Shown here piece by piece: positions 1 to 10,541 of a stretch of 64,000 bases of DNA (its first letter is position 1; each line of letters begins with the position of its first letter). Location: positions 1 through 64,000 of the forward strand of contig JAJSPD010000132.1 of NCBI GenBank assembly GCA_021307315.1, read 5' to 3'. The stretch comes from Bisporella sp. PMI_857 (taxonomy: Eukaryota; Ascomycota; Leotiomycetes; Helotiales; Helotiaceae). Made by a program: the position numbers and the translations under genes. A model generated the notes under the pieces. That model did no database searches. It worked only from the letters and a program-made list of their open reading frames with translations, and was not told the DNA's origin.

Positions 1-205
1 CCGCCGACACCACCAAGATAAAGTAAGAACTGGTCACAAACAGAACTGATCCGAACAGAGTGCAGAATGCGAAGAAAGAGAGCCCTAATAACCATCCTCT
101 GCTTTTGGTTTAGAGGATATTGACCATTGATCAGAGCAAGCAAACTCTCGAGGGAGGGATCGGCTTGAAACGAAGCCTGTAGATTTCGTATAGAAGCCAT
201 GGATA
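1..205 (-). pseudogene. Helitron/PIF1-type DNA helicase, partial at window edge
   Basis: Read on the minus strand from about 200 to 1, the frame gives LNQKQRMVIRAL followed by DQFLLYLGGVGG and then runs off the window. This order, an L-N-x-x-Q-x-x-V element, a short gap, then D-Q-x-L-L-Y-x-G-G just before the Walker A lysine, is typical of PIF1 helicase domains in fungal Helitrons. The Walker A lysine itself would lie outside the window. Upstream the same frame meets a TGA near position 265, so the copy is probably degraded or spliced. Helitron origin is inferred from the family pattern; a host PIF1 gene is the alternative. Confidence 0.45.
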
Positions 206-299
206 AAGTCCTCGATATTAGTAATTCCATGGGTAGAATAAACCGAGAAAAACCTCATGGATCTCGTCTTGTGTCCATAGGGTAGTATCTAGAACATCA

Positions 300-752
300 T
301 TATCTCGCTCCGTCATAGAAGTAAAACTGCCCACACAAAAAGGGGGTCTTTAACGACTTTAGCGAACTGACAGAGACCTGGAGATAGGTTGCATGAAGAG
401 GGTGAGTAGGATCGAAAGAAAAACAGTAGGTTCCAAGCTCGAGGGTCCGAATCTTCTCCCTCTGTAGCTCAATTCGCGCCTGTAGTGTCCCATGGTTACT
501 AGACATTGATTGGTTAGAACTAGAGGCTTGGAAAGTATAAGAAGGATATGGGAGGTCTATTTGGGTTGGTATTATCAGCTGGCCCACGTTCCTGTCTGGG
601 ACAGAACCATTCTCTTCCGTAGGGGCCCGGGGAGAAGGCATAGTAGGTAGACAAGCAGTGCTAGGAGTAAGTGTATCAACACGAAAAATAAGTAGAGCAA
701 AAAGCTGTAGGGAAAGGAGAATCGAACAGTTTAACAAAGAAAAACCTGGCAC
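300..752 (-). CDS. Hypothetical 150-residue ORF, upstream of the helicase fragment
   Basis: The ORF starts with a hydrophobic stretch (LLSLQLFALLIF), then a Pro/Ser-rich segment and a short charged helix (ARIELQREKIRTLE). I recognise no domain. It is in the same frame as the helicase fragment and separated from it by stops, so it may be a decayed upstream part of that element rather than an independent gene. A signal peptide is possible but the rest does not look like a secreted domain. Low confidence that it is translated. Confidence 0.15.
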   Translation of the reverse strand: MPGFSLLNCSILLSLQLFALLIFRVDTLTPSTACLPTMPSPRAPTEENGSVPDRNVGQLIIPTQIDLPYPSYTFQASSSNQSMSSNHGTLQARIELQREKIRTLELGTYCFSFDPTHPLHATYLQVSVSSLKSLKTPFLCGQFYFYDGAR

Positions 753-2541
753 CTAGAATACTAACCTCTGAAACAAATATTGTCTGGAGTACCTGGACGT
801 TGCGAAGAGCTTGGACGAAGCTGGTACAAAGCGGAAACGTGGAGTATAAAAAGAAAGCAACACACGTGATCACAGAACAGGAAAATCACACGGATATTAC
901 GTTATCCGGGTTCGGGCGAATTTTAATCCGGAAGTCCTGCGCTCTCTCTCTCTTCGAAGGCAAACGGTTTCGCGACTATAGGAAATTATTGTTTATCGTT
1001 GTTTTATCTGGTTGAAAGGATAGCCGGAAGTTGATTTTCGGAACCTTGACAATATGCTTCACCTCTCGGGGTCTAATCCGAGGGTATGACATTATATGTA
1101 CGTCAAAGGCGTAGCAATTCAAAGGAATTGCTGGGCCGAAAACCTAATGTACGGCTCCGCTCTATCAGCTCTTTCACCACACGCCGTGCCCTTGCCTCGT
1201 GAATGGCTGAAGCGTCGAGCCTTGCCGGATGACGTAGAGCTGTGAGTCGGGAAGATCTTGTTGTGCTCGTCCGGAGAGTGTGGAGGCTCTCTGCACTTCC
1301 CACCTGAAATTTCAAAATTGCTAGTCCATATTATTTATTTGTGCTCCGTATATTGCGAATTTAGCTTATCTTTCTTTCGTATTCAGCAGTATTAGGTGAG
1401 TATATTTCTGTGAGGATGTTGTTTTTCGTCACGGTTAATAAGCCACTTTTGCTGCTCGAATATCTGTGACCGTACCACTCCATGTTGAAAATGCTTGACT
1501 GAAAGATACCAGCGGCTTTGAGCACGGGATAAGCAATATTGACGACGGGGCTTAGATTTGGCGCCGCCAGCTAGCATGAGCTGAGGCACCGTCCCCGGAG
1601 ATTCTGTGCTTATCTGGGCTACAGCACGAATTCAGGATTCAGCCAAAGGCAAGGGAATGTAGCATTCACACAGTCACATCGACAAATGGTCTGAGCACTT
1701 AACTCTAGACAGTCCCCAGTGGCCACTGGCACCTTTCTCAAAATTTTCATTCAGAGGGCACCCAATGGATATGAGCAACTTATCCGCAGCAATTTGGCCA
1801 ACCGCCACTCAGACAAATACATGGCAACCAGGCTGATTACTTGACCACTGGTCAGACGACGCTGTCAGCTCTAGCAATGCGTTTGGTAATTCCATTCCCC
1901 TATTTCAACCGTTCATCGCTGCGGTAACGAAAACACTGCAAATGGATAATACTTCATCGCAGTTTTCGGCACTTGTGCAAGATTTGTGCATGAAGGCGCC
2001 ATCCATTGCTCATAAATTTGCGAAAGAGATAGTGGATTGAAAGCGCTGTCCCGAATTATCAGATTCCCAAAACCTCAAGAAAAGATCAAATGCCAATTGC
2101 TTCACGATGAGTCTTCCACCAATCTAAGCACAGAAAGTCTCGTGACGGAGAGTTCGCTTTTGGGATTGGTCGATTCCAGAACAGAGATCTCTACCAACGT
2201 CTAAAAGGAATTGCAGAATCAGCCTGACCCCCGTAGCCGCTTCGTCTCATCTACATGCGGTATCTCATCGCCAGGACGTTGTAACGGATGTTCATTCAAT
2301 AATTCTCAGAGGTTTACGGCCAAAGCCCGACGATACAGTGGCCGTGACTCGTGCTGCAGAGGGACAGGGCTCCGCCACACCAACCCTTCAACGTGGTCAC
2401 CCACGATGTGGATCAACATGCTGGAAGCAAGTCACACTCACTCTAAAAAATCGTCTATCTTCACCATGATAGACGGACCGGTGCGGTTGGACGCTGGTTG
2501 CAGAAGCTGAGAAGGCGCCGCCGCCTACGAAACGCGGGACG
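753..2541. other. Intergenic, no supported gene
   Basis: Only short ORFs below 100 codons occur here, on both strands and overlapping, with no recognisable domain or repeat copy seen elsewhere in the window. Confidence 0.5.
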
Positions 2542-2546
2542 CCTAG

Positions 2547-2864
2547 TGTAACAGATAGAGGGCAGCAGGAGGGATTGCAATATAACAGGTGAGAACACGT
2601 AGCGAGCACTGTAGTTGTAACAGTGATGTATTGATATCAGAAGTATGCTTGTAAGTCTAAGGAGAAAACTCAAGCTTGCCCTTCTTCAGAGAGCTCTAGC
2701 TGTTCCTTATATCCTTTAACGATGTTTAACAGTGCTGTATCCTTTTTAGAAGTCGGCACTTATGTAAAGGAGCCTGTAGCCGACCTAAACCGACCTGTGC
2801 TGCTGTAAACCATTTCTAACCGACTTTAGTGTAAACTATCCTTAAACCGATTGTGGCTGTTACA
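2547..2864 (+). repeat. Solo LTR, family LTR-A (TGTAACAG), TSD CCTAG
   Basis: The 318-bp element begins TGTAACAGATAGAGGGCAGC and ends GGCTGTTACA, so it has TG...CA ends with a short inverted repeat as LTRs do. It is flanked by the direct 5-bp repeat CCTAG (2542-2546 and 2865-2869), the mark of integrase-mediated insertion. At least seven more copies of this LTR occur in the window. No internal retroelement region is attached, so it is a solo LTR left by LTR-LTR recombination. Confidence 0.9.
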
Positions 2865-3848
2865 CCTAGGGAACGTCTAACTAGCAACCATTGTTCCGAA
2901 TAAATATATGAAAGAAACATACGATATGCCAGAAATGGAAGCCACAGGAAAAACCCGCTTTCAAAAACAGTGAGGATTGCCCTTCGTTCATGCATTCGGC
3001 AAAAGTTGAGAAGATTTTGGACACAAGGAGAAATCCGACTGAACGGGACTCTCCAGGGAGGGGGAATATTGCGCCGCCTGGTCCAGAAGACTCATTCGGG
3101 AATTCTTTTCGATGAAAATATCTGGCAAGTCCGTTCTGTATCGTGTTGTGGTATTCACTAATCGTACGTTCATTGCTAGGAATGATGCAAGAGCGGGCCT
3201 GGACGTTGCTTGACGTAGTAGATGATCTCACGTAGTTACCTCTAATAACATGCCTGGTATCATCTGGGACATCACAGGCGATGCGGGACGCTAACTGCCC
3301 TGGTCACTGCTCTGATTTCCTTCAACCGCGGGCTAACGTCTGTCCCTGCGTGCCGAAACGCACCCCGTAACGAGACAAATCCATAGTTTACTTATCACAA
3401 CTTTGGTCTTAGCGGGTCTATGAATTTGTGCTTAAAATCTTACTTTCTTTAACTATTTCTCCCTAAGGAGACCACTTAGCAAAAAGGAAATAACTGTGGT
3501 TGCTTGTGCTGTCGATCGTTTTAATCACGCCACTGATCGCCGTTTCGGCTGTACCCCCATGCTTAATCACGAACATTAAAGTCTCTTCAAAATTCGGAGC
3601 ACTTAGGGAAAGGTTCCATATCAGAAGAATATGTCTCCAATTTTTGAAGACACTCAAAGGGGAAATGATGCAGCCCGGGAGTTTCTCCGGTGTGAGGAGA
3701 GGGTGCATAAACGCCACATGTTTTAGCTTCATTTTGTGCTTATTAATATGCATTAGCCTGGTTACATTATACTGTATAAATCCGGGCTCGCGGTATTTTC
3801 CTCAGCCACTTCCTTTAGGCCTGGTCATGTGCGTGGCGTTACTCTATC

Positions 3849-4185
3849 ATCGTGCTCGCGGACGACCCTCGAGGGAAGAGAAGGCCCAAGGGCAACAGTA
3901 CCTCAAACCGTACGAAGAAGAGGTTATCGTTAAGTATCTACTTCAAATGGCTGACCTTGGTTATCCAATACGAATGAAGTTCATCCCTTCACTAGCCTAT
4001 AGTGTCACCCGCCATCGACCAACCACTGAAAGGCCTGCCAAGGCTCCTGGTCGGAACTGGGCAAAGGCTCTAGAAAAACGCCATCCAATACTGCTAGCAC
4101 GGAGAGTCAAGGCCTTAGACTGGAACCGTCACGAGAAAAACATTTATGGGAAGATCGTACTTTGGTTTGAGGTGATTAAAGTACT
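3849..4185 (+). pseudogene. Pogo-type transposase, N-terminal DNA-binding part
   Basis: The frame reads SREEKAQGQQYLKPYEEEVI, then LLQMADLGYPIRMKFIPSLA, then GRNWAKALEKRHP and a segment ending WFEVI. This is the two-part helix-turn-helix (Psq-like plus CENP-B/Tc5-type) at the front of pogo/Fot transposases, which binds the element's own TIRs. The open frame extends back to an ATG at 3500, but that part corresponds to the element's 5' untranslated region, because its copy at 56737-56855 is not joined to a transposase. Just after WFEVI the match stops and resumes at 6036 with VLQDPAVL, showing the split. Confidence 0.8.
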
Positions 4186-4402
4186 AAATAAAATACACTG
4201 ATATATAAGTATTAACCCCTATTATATTAATCGTTGATCAAGCCTCCTTGATATAATTCAGACCAGCATATTATGGAGGATTGAAACTAAGGATCCATAA
4301 TGACTGAGCAAAGTAGGTGCCATTAAGCGTACAATAGGGTTATGTCAATACTTTGACATCCAAGAACAGAAAAACATATAGCATCATCGCCATTCCCACC
4401 AA

Positions 4403-5626
4403 TCAATCAACAAAAAAAATATAGACAGGAGCGTAGACAATCTTAATCGCCGCTCCCCCACCGCAGCACGCTAATAATAGTGCAATGGGTATTAGAATAA
4501 TTGAGAGCAGAAGAGCCACAAAACCGATAAACAAAATGGGATTCGACAACAACCGACACCCGAAAGCACCCACCAACAACCAAGCTCCAAGACCGAAATG
4601 CACCGGCCAGCTATTTGAATCCAATGTTGGGGTAGCCGCATAGGCACCAGCGATTTCGTTCCTAAATATGGAGTAGAAAATGCACAAGGCAGAGAAGAGT
4701 GAACAGGCATCGAAGATGAGAAAAATGAGCAGGATTCCACTGAAGCCCGAGCCCAGGAAGAGGCTCAGAGGAATGAAGAGAAAACAGAGGATAACGGAAA
4801 GTATCAGTAGCGCACCGACAGCGTCTGCGAGGCGCCGAACAAGAGAGTGGTTGATAGAGGTTGTGCTGGTGAATTGTTCTAGTGCGGCGGAGGATGCCTC
4901 AGACTCAGATGTGTTGGAAGGCGAGATATCAGCAAAGGTAGCAGCGGAGACGTTGAATGAATGTAGGAATTTGGGCTGGCAGTCTATAGTTCTATTTGTG
5001 GACCGACAAACGCCTGATTACATATTAATAGCTGTCTGGACAAAATAGAGCAGAAGTTGTAGTGGGGTGATGATAGAGGCGAGCGACACTAACCAGAAAG
5101 CCCAAACAGGTATGTGTCCGGTACAGTACTGAAATCGCATAATGTGCAGTTGATGCCCATGGTATGTGTCAAGTTTGTGCCATTTGCTGCGTACAGATAA
5201 TATCTCGATTCAGGTGAAGTACGACATCCTGATAATACACAGATGCTTAAGGCTATTGCGCCTGCAAAGATGTTAGTGTCTGACCATCTAGAATGCTAAT
5301 TAGTACCCCAACTTACCCAAATTGAATGGAAGGAACCAATAATGAGAACCTGAGAGCTTCATTATTTGTTGATGTCGCGAATTTTATCAATCTAGCGTAA
5401 AGATCTGATTCTGGCTCTATTGCACTCGTGAGTCCTAAGTTCGTAAAACGTGAGGGCGTATCGTAGTCAGATCAACAATTCTTCCTAAATTTCCTAGATG
5501 TAAACGAAAGACTAAGGTCGGAATGCCATGAAATAAAGAGTGTTGGGAATACTCGACAGTTTTGAGGTCAGGATCGTGGGTTGGCACGCGCCCTTGGCAG
5601 TGGCCACTATACATACCTGCATCCAT
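4403..5626 (-). CDS. SUR7/PalI-like (claudin-like) membrane protein gene inside the transposon
   Basis: Not in the transposase frame. On the minus strand I assemble four exons: 5626-5617, 5434-5317, 5261-5094 and 5013-4403, with GT-AG introns (GTATGT..TTAG, GTAAGT..GCAG, GTTAGT..TCAG). The last two exons are clearly coding. They give an extracellular segment with N-glycosylation sites and the pattern G-L-S-G-V-C ... I-D-C, then membrane segments LLILSVILCFLFIPLSL, GILLIFLIF and ALLLSIILIPIALLLACC. First hydrophobic segment, short Cys-containing loop and three further membrane spans match the SUR7/PalI family of fungal plasma-membrane (eisosome or pH-signalling) proteins. The exon 2/exon 3 junction is off by one base in my model, so either a splice site is wrong or there is a frameshift. 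Family assignment is inferred from topology and the G-x-C...C loop only. Confidence 0.5.
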
Positions 5627-6035
5627 GGCTTTTTCTCAGCGCGGCAACAAGCTAAAAATACCCACCATCAGTCAGAGCACAAACATTGGCCCAATTGAGA
5701 TGCGCAAGAGATGCATAAAGTCGAAATGGCTTCCGTTTGGGGTGCTTGGGGCGTTGTGGGGGTGCGCGGCAGCAGTAGTATAGGGCGCATTTTATTTTAT
5801 TTTGGGCTTTATATTTTCTGTGGCTGTTTCAAGCTGGACTGATCGCTGATCGTGATGGCGGGTAAGATAATCTGTTGGGATAGTTTCCCCCTGCAGGGCG
5901 ATATCCAATTTGGAGACTGATAGTGCTCGCCGATCCCTCTGCCGTGATAGGTGTAGGAAGAGAGTGGCTCGATTGTGTCCAGCTGCTTTAACATGAATTA
6001 GCAATCGATCAATTAGCACCCATGCGAGCGGGCCG

Positions 6036-7407
6036 AAGTATTACAAGATCCGGCTGTCCTTGTCGAGAACGTGTATAACATGGACGAGACTGGAGTAATG
6101 CTGTCCATGCCAAGCTCTGTAAAAGTCCTTATAAGTAAGTATGACAAACGAGACTATAGAGGTGCGAGAGTCAAGCGCACATCCGTGACCGCAATCGAAT
6201 GTATTAGTGGCGATAGTAGATATCTGAACCCGATAATAATCTGGCCAGCGAGTACTTATCGAAGCAACTGGACCACGTTTTTTACCTCTGGATAGCAGTA
6301 TGCATGCTCCGACTCTGGATATACCGACTCTAATATCAGCTTAAAGTAGCTCAAGCGTATATTTAATCCCGAAACCAAAAAACGAGCTAATAACAAACCA
6401 CGCGTTTTGATCTGCGATAGCTTTAAAACGCACGAAACTCTCGAAATCTTAGAGTTCTGTTCTAAGAACAATATTTTTCTATGTCGTCTTTTTCTCATAC
6501 CTCCCACAAGCTCCAGCCTTGTAATGTAGCACCGTTTGCTCCACTCAAGGCAGCGTATCGCGACCAGGTTGATCGACTTGAGCAAAAAAGTGCAAATACG
6601 ATCGGCAAAAAGCATTTCACTTCTCTATATACGAAGAAAATAGCGTTCACGCCGAAAAATATCAAGGCCGGCTTCGCTGCAAGCGGCCTATTCCCGTTTA
6701 ATCCAGATAGAGTACTCAGAAGTATGCCCGCCCCCCCGGTCGAACCAGCCATTCTAAGCGCCGATAAAGTAAAAGTAAAGTCTTGTCGGCAAAACGTAGA
6801 ACCGCAAACGCCTGTAACGCCAGTGTCAGCAGAGTCTTTTATGTTACTGCAGAACCTGATTATCCAACGAGATGCTCATGCGCTTAATGAAATGAGCAAA
6901 CAGAACTTAGCGAAGCACTTACAGAAATGTACCAAAGCATTCCAGAAATCCTCTGCTCAGGCCATCCTCCAAGAGAACCGAATTCAGTTCCTGACCACAA
7001 CTAACAACGAAGCCAAGGTTCGACGATCAACCAAGTTATTGGTGCTAGGGAAGGCGAAGGTAATGAGCTATAAGGACCTTCAGGAAGCACGAGCTAAGCG
7101 TGCTGAAAAAGACGCTGCCAAAGAAGCCAAAGGTAAGGGTAATCGTGGTCGGAAGCGCAAAAGTGCCACGTCAGAGGCAGAAGAAGCCACCGCAGACAAG
7201 GTAAAACGGGGTCGGAAGAGCAAAAGTACTATACTAGAGCCAGAGCCAGAGCCAGAGCCAGAGGAGCCAGAGCTAGAACCAAATGCCACGATGGCGCGGA
7301 TGAGCAAGGCGCCAGCACTATCGAGAGCCTTAGTGATGGAAGCACGGATTGTGGAAGATGAGATTGTGCCAGAACCATGGAGAGCCCCGGTCGCGAAGAT
7401 GTGGTAG
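6036..7407 (+). pseudogene. Pogo-type transposase, DDE domain and C-terminus (inactivated)
   Basis: Starts VLQDPAVLVENVYNMDETG (first catalytic Asp), continues through the conserved block with RGARVKRTSVTAIE, and reaches LICDSFKTHETLEI (second Asp). After a one-base shift near 6490 comes SHTSHKLQPCNVAPFAPLKA, where family members have Asp in place of this Asn. Two Trp codons are TAG (near 6295 and 6350). These changes (TGG to TAG, GAT to AAT) are G-to-A/C-to-T changes as expected from RIP. The C-terminal third is Lys/Arg-rich with AT-hook-like GRKRKS/GRKSKS motifs and a PEPE repeat. It would cut and join DNA at TA sites if intact; here it cannot. Confidence 0.88.
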
Positions 7408-8601
7408 TAGTGGCTAAGATTGCCATTTGAGCATACAATAGAGGATCGATAAGTCTGAGGCAAGCTCAGGCTGGCTTCAGGACCTGTTACTGCATAGTAA
7501 TTTAGATTTAATGTTTAGTCTTCATCGGTTTTGGACACAAGAGATTATAACCAACCTTTGACGTTCCTTTATCATGCTTGCTCCATAATGCGTAATACCC
7601 GATGCCTGCCATCGTCATGCCGCCATTATCGTACGCTCTTTGGTATGCCATCTTCACCATCTTCATTGTTCCATCTTTGTCGTGCCATCTTTGTTGTGCC
7701 ATCTTCATTGTGCCGTCGTTATGTGTCGTGGGTAGTATCGCATTTGGTCGTCGGAGCTCTACTGTGCTCGCTATCATTGCCACGTTGCAACCATCTGAAC
7801 TGCTATTAACTTCTTGGCTAGGTCATCGCAGTTTGGCGTGCTAATACCGTGCTCCTTTCGGCACTCTTGCTGTCATCATTAAGGTCATCTTTGAATTCGT
7901 CAGCAATCTTGCAAGAGAGCGGATTCCCCTTGGAGGCCAGGGCTAAGAATCGAAGCGGTTCGTTGTTTAAAGCGGAGCACGAGCCAGTTTGACTGAAAAG
8001 CCAGAAGAGAAAAGCTGGAACTAAAAAACTGGAAGTGACAAGCCGGAAGTGATGGTTGCTGCCTGTCACTTTTGGCTAGTCGGAGGATGTCGGGAAACAG
8101 GAACTTTCCGGTAAGATCCGCCCCTACTCAGCCACAAGTGTCGCATCAACAATTTTAGCAGCCACAGGTATTACAGTATTTACTGCAATAAATTTTACCG
8201 AGATTACTGTAACTGCGACGCAACTTGCCAGGGTCCTTGCTCGCTTGATTGGAGGAGGTATCAGCCCATGTGGCGACGTCGTATGACAGGGCACGCTGTG
8301 GCCGCCACAAAAGTGGCAATAGCATTTTCGTGTTATTATAGAACCTGGATATCCATATTCAATCGTTCTATGTGTTTTAATAGTAAAAAAAGTTTAATGG
8401 TGGTGTTACAAGTCGAGAAGTCCTAATATAGGGTAAAAAAAGGCTCTCCGTAAATTCAAGGGGCGGCGACGACACGATAATAATTTTCGGAACTAGTGGG
8501 TTAGGAGTGTTCGGGGGAAGTATATAATACAACTGAAAGGAAAATGAATAGAAATTTTAACGCGTTCACAGATTTTGAATCGCTTGAACTTAAAGTACCT
8601 A
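7408..8601 (+). other. Noncoding 3' part of the pogo element with an imperfect short tandem repeat
   Basis: No convincing gene. Positions about 7640-7730 hold an imperfect tandem array of CCATCTT(T/C)(G/A)T(C/T)GTG-like units on the plus strand, which keeps several frames open by chance. The 3' region is long for a pogo element, so a further unrecognised insertion is possible. Confidence 0.4.
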
Positions 8602-8894
8602 CGTTTTGTCTCGTTACGGGGTGCGTTTCGGCACCCAGGGACAGACGTTAATAAATAAGTTATCTCCCAACTGGCCAGAGGAAGTGGGCCTGCTCCCTAG
8701 GGCTCCAAGACCATCTTCATGCACGATAAATATGGGGCCAGGGCCTTAAGATTTCATTATGAGTAAGTTAGAAGGAGTTTGAATCATCTCGCATCTAACT
8801 CCACAATAACAGACAACGAGAGACATCTTGATCTGTAAGTTTCATGAGCCTTAAAGGAACTACATTAATCGGTGGTACAGCTACAACCCCCTCC

Positions 8895-10541
8895 TCATAC
8901 ATTAAGCTTGAGCTCGTCAATGTCTAACCATCTCAAAATAATTGGCATGATGTATTTATCCGTGAACCGTTGCTCCTCTAGCGCGATTACATCTTCAATC
9001 TGTTCTTCCAGGTCAGGATTTATCTCTACCTCCCTTCGCAAAGCAGTGGCTAACTTCTCAAGTCGTTGGGATAGTTGATCATCTGGATCTGCCACCCGGC
9101 TCTGGATTCTTTCTAAGAAGACTTGCTTCTCCGGGTGGGTCATTCTTTCTATATTAGTGGTTGATGTGGGAACAGCACAAAGTGCTATATAACAAGCCTG
9201 ATTCAATTTTGGACGAAAAATATCTTCAATTTTCTTCCAAATATCATATTGTGCGGCCTTTTTGGTAGCCTCCCGAGCTTGATCCGTGATACCATTTTGG
9301 TTCCGGAGCCCGATCTTGGTTCCAATTAGTGAAATATCTAGAGATGCGTCTTGTGTATCTCTTGCACCTCTCGAACCAACACTAGCATAAAATGATCTTG
9401 CGAATCTCGCACGCTTACGGCGTTCTTGTAAGTCCAGCAGCGGTTTCGACGAGCATTTGACAGCTCGCCACAGTTCTGGCAATTCAGCATTCTCTGTCCA
9501 GTCGGCGCTTTGTAGAGTTGGATTCCTGATCTGGTATACTAGAGGTGCCCAGATCTTTACCAGAGCTTTCGGATCAGCAAAATCTAACGCGTATCTCTCT
9601 GATAGAGATTCCGAAACTCTGTTCGCTTCCGAAGGATCTGGCTCTTCCTCTGGCTCTATTGAGTCTATTCGCATTCTCTTACGAGAATGCGCACCTTTGT
9701 TACCTCTTCTCGGCAATCCGGGAGAAACTTGTAACCAAGATGGAGATAACGGAGGCGTTGACCTTCTGTTCGTATGAACTAGACGGTCTGGTATCCCATC
9801 ACTAATTTTAATATGACCATCGCTGATTCGGGTCATCAGAAGATTGAAATCTGCATCGTTTGGTGTGAGCTGCTGGGATAGTAGCTGAGCTAGGACCATC
9901 GTGTTGACCCTCGGTATCACATCTTGAGCTTCTAATGGTGTGACCAGAGCGTAACCGGCGGCCGCTAGACTTATGTCAACCAGAGTCAGGCTCGTAGATG
10001 TACCCACAGCTCTTTCATCAAACTTTCCGTGATTAATTCTGATATCAACGTCTTCTTCTGACATGCCTCGCGCCCACACTGAGATCATTTGCGCGATTTC
10101 CGAATCTCTACAGAAGACTTGGATTAAGGAAGGGCTTTCACGTTGCACTACCGCGTATGTGTAGTTATTCATATCTACAACCGGGATAATGAACTGTGTA
10201 ATAGTAGGGAATTCGGCCTTACTTATTTCCTTCCAATCATCCCCGTATCCGCCGTCTTTTAGGGCTTCGAAAAAAGAAACGGGCATAATCCTTTGGCGAA
10301 GCCCATCAGTAGCGGTCCGTACAAGTGAAAGGTATCCATCTATCATAGCTCTATTTGGTGTCGCTTCTGGGCGAAAGTCACACAGTCTGTAATTTATATG
10401 TGCTAAGTTTGTGGTTGCTCCTTGTATTATAGCGGAGGAGCTTAGATGACTAAGATATGTCTCCCATTTTTGCGGTAATACAGCAAAGAGCAGACCTCGG
10501 CCTGACTGCGATTTTTGATGTGATAATTGTTTTGAATGCAT
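8895..10541 (-). CDS. 548-residue protein with weak Ulp1-like N-terminal half
   Basis: Intronless ORF, one of the longest in the window, starting at the ATG at 10541. Residues 60-125 contain NRAMIDGYLSLVR ... RIMPVSFFEAL ... FIIPVVDMNNYTYAVVQRE ... IQVFCRDS. The order resembles C48/Ulp1 SUMO-protease folds: a W-x-x-D-x-x-I-x-x-Y-L-like helix, then I-P-V with a hydrophobic strand, then a D-S strand. LVDISLAAAGYALV would fall where Q-x-D-C-G-V-F belongs. The expected catalytic His (HW) and Cys are therefore not present, so I infer at most a pseudo-protease. Residues 280-310 carry a basic stretch (RKRMRID) and an acidic one, and the C-terminal 120 residues are predicted helical (RLEKLATALRREVEINPDLE). 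No known domain is certain; the remaining interpretation is a lineage-specific protein. It lies just outside the right TIR of the pogo element. Confidence 0.6.
   Translation of the reverse strand: MHSKQLSHQKSQSGRGLLFAVLPQKWETYLSHLSSSAIIQGATTNLAHINYRLCDFRPEATPNRAMIDGYLSLVRTATDGLRQRIMPVSFFEALKDGGYGDDWKEISKAEFPTITQFIIPVVDMNNYTYAVVQRESPSLIQVFCRDSEIAQMISVWARGMSEEDVDIRINHGKFDERAVGTSTSLTLVDISLAAAGYALVTPLEAQDVIPRVNTMVLAQLLSQQLTPNDADFNLLMTRISDGHIKISDGIPDRLVHTNRRSTPPLSPSWLQVSPGLPRRGNKGAHSRKRMRIDSIEPEEEPDPSEANRVSESLSERYALDFADPKALVKIWAPLVYQIRNPTLQSADWTENAELPELWRAVKCSSKPLLDLQERRKRARFARSFYASVGSRGARDTQDASLDISLIGTKIGLRNQNGITDQAREATKKAAQYDIWKKIEDIFRPKLNQACYIALCAVPTSTTNIERMTHPEKQVFLERIQSRVADPDDQLSQRLEKLATALRREVEINPDLEEQIEDVIALEEQRFTDKYIMPIILRWLDIDELKLNV

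Larger units (their letters stand above)
3336..8648 (+). mobile_element. Degraded pogo/Fot-type DNA transposon with ~43-bp TIRs
   Basis: The left end ACGTCTGTCCCTGCGTGCCG (from 3336) and the right end, its inverse (to 8648), match over about 43 bp with one difference. Both ends abut TA (3334-3335 and 8649-8650), the target duplication of Tc1/mariner/pogo elements. The interior holds an N-terminal CENP-B/Tc5-like DNA-binding part (3849-4185) and a DDE plus C-terminal part (6036-7407) of one transposase. They are separated by about 1.85 kb of unrelated sequence containing a membrane-protein gene. Nonsense codons and a lost catalytic Asp make it non-autonomous now. A related 5' end lies at 56165 and an end fragment at 44208-44281. 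Confidence 0.85.

Noticed and set aside
7080..7463. 127-codon minus-strand Ser/Gly-rich ORF
   Set aside because: Antisense of the Lys/Glu-rich transposase C-terminus and its PEPE repeat.
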